Shown here: positions 63,566 to 64,000 of the stretch, one piece after another
Layout of the letters: every line of letters starts with the position of its first letter
Position numbering within the stretch: position 1 is the stretch's first letter
Assembly: GCF_037392515.1 (NCBI RefSeq)
Contig: NC_090292.1
Location: 40,996,747 to 41,060,746, forward strand
Direction of reading: 5' to 3'
Length of the DNA: 64,000 nucleotides
Origin: Haliotis asinina
Lineage: Eukaryota > Mollusca > Gastropoda > Lepetellida > Haliotidae
The notes under the pieces: model-generated
What the model saw: only the letters and a program-made list of their open reading frames with translations
Database searches by the model: none
What the model was told of the DNA's origin: nothing
Made by a program: the position numbers and the translations under genes

Positions 63566-64000
63566 CTATGTACGTATGACGTGCAAAACTCTGGCATAAA
63601 AGCCTCAAGAACTCTTGGCATATCATATAGTTTTAACAATCTTCTGGAATAGGGTGCAGTGTCACTGTATAAGAAAAGTCAGATTTATGGATGTCAATTT
63701 CTTTATTGTGGAAAACACAACGTGTCGGAGGGTATGCTTGTTTCTTCATCACATGATGAAGAATAGACGGCCATCAATCTGACTTTCCTTATGCGTTCCA
63801 CTTCTGAATGCCCTCCACAGATTTAATGCTTCTCCAGGTTAAGCCTGACCCCGAAATCATCTAAAAATAGTAACTTCCAAACCACTGCTTCTGCCCAGTG
63901 CTAATTTATTCCTGACTATTTAATGCTATGAACTTTCAAATAATCTTAACAGAAAATAATATAATATAATGCCAACACTGCTTAACTGGGCTACCATACA
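63566..64000. other. Talin intron
   Basis: No further exon recognised. An imperfect inverted repeat (AAGTCAGATTTATGGATG at 63677 on and CCATCAATCTGACTTTCC at 63771 on) with a near-palindromic centre (CTTCATCACATGATGAAG) suggests a small MITE. Confidence 0.45.

Overview
The window is animal nuclear DNA, most probably from a gastropod mollusc of abalone (Haliotis) type. The reasons are spliced genes with long introns, an abundant repeat ending in (GTGA)n/(TCAC)n next to a block reading 'catcggcaatattgcagccatatcgtgacgagaac', several SINE families with the same kind of tail, and a talin fragment. The species is my inference from repeat style; no organellar or bacterial feature is seen.

Most of the sequence is mobile DNA. 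One non-LTR retrotransposon family dominates: ORF1 carries three zinc knuckles, and ORF2 carries an APE endonuclease, reverse transcriptase and RNase H, which places it in the I superfamily (possibly Nimb). Four copies keep a 5' end: copy 1 at 30-6119 (-), copy 2 at 12817-19042 (-), copy 4 at 27201-34237 (-, interrupted) and copy 5 at 42654-48744 (+). A fifth, 5'-truncated copy (29648-31286, +) lies inside copy 4. Further 3' fragments lie near 11.1, 23.0, 27.1/34.3 and 39.1/40.5 kb. Copies 2, 4 and 5 have visible 12-bp target-site duplications. Copy 2 lies inside a decayed Tc1-like transposon, copy 4 inside an older 3' fragment of its own family, and a DD34E Tc1-like transposase lies inside another old fragment. 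None of the copies is fully intact; copy 1 needs only one frameshift to explain its break.

The main host gene is a spliced + strand gene that I assembled from five exons: 21334-21621, 35093-35165, 42406-42474, 48924-49010 and 49314-49720. Every junction has GT/AG ends, the phases agree (0, 1, 1, 1), and the frame stays open for 307 residues to a stop followed by AATAAA. The product would be a signal peptide, a six-cysteine PAN/apple-like domain, two duplicated Thr/Pro-rich linker exons and about four ankyrin repeats. Its 13.5, 7.2 and 6.4 kb introns hold most of the retrotransposon mass listed above.

Right of this gene (49.8-62.8 kb) is intergenic or intronic DNA with at least three SINE families, a fold-back MITE and a decayed Tx1/L1-like LINE (54430-58270, -). 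At the right edge, two phase-0 exons on the minus strand (63353-63565 and 62865-62963) encode the C-terminal region of talin. The left 21 kb holds no recognised host gene: only LINE copies 1 and 2, a tandem duplication, microsatellites, a PIF/Harbinger transposase remnant, a long inverted repeat and a 64/65-bp minisatellite upstream of the PAN-ankyrin gene.
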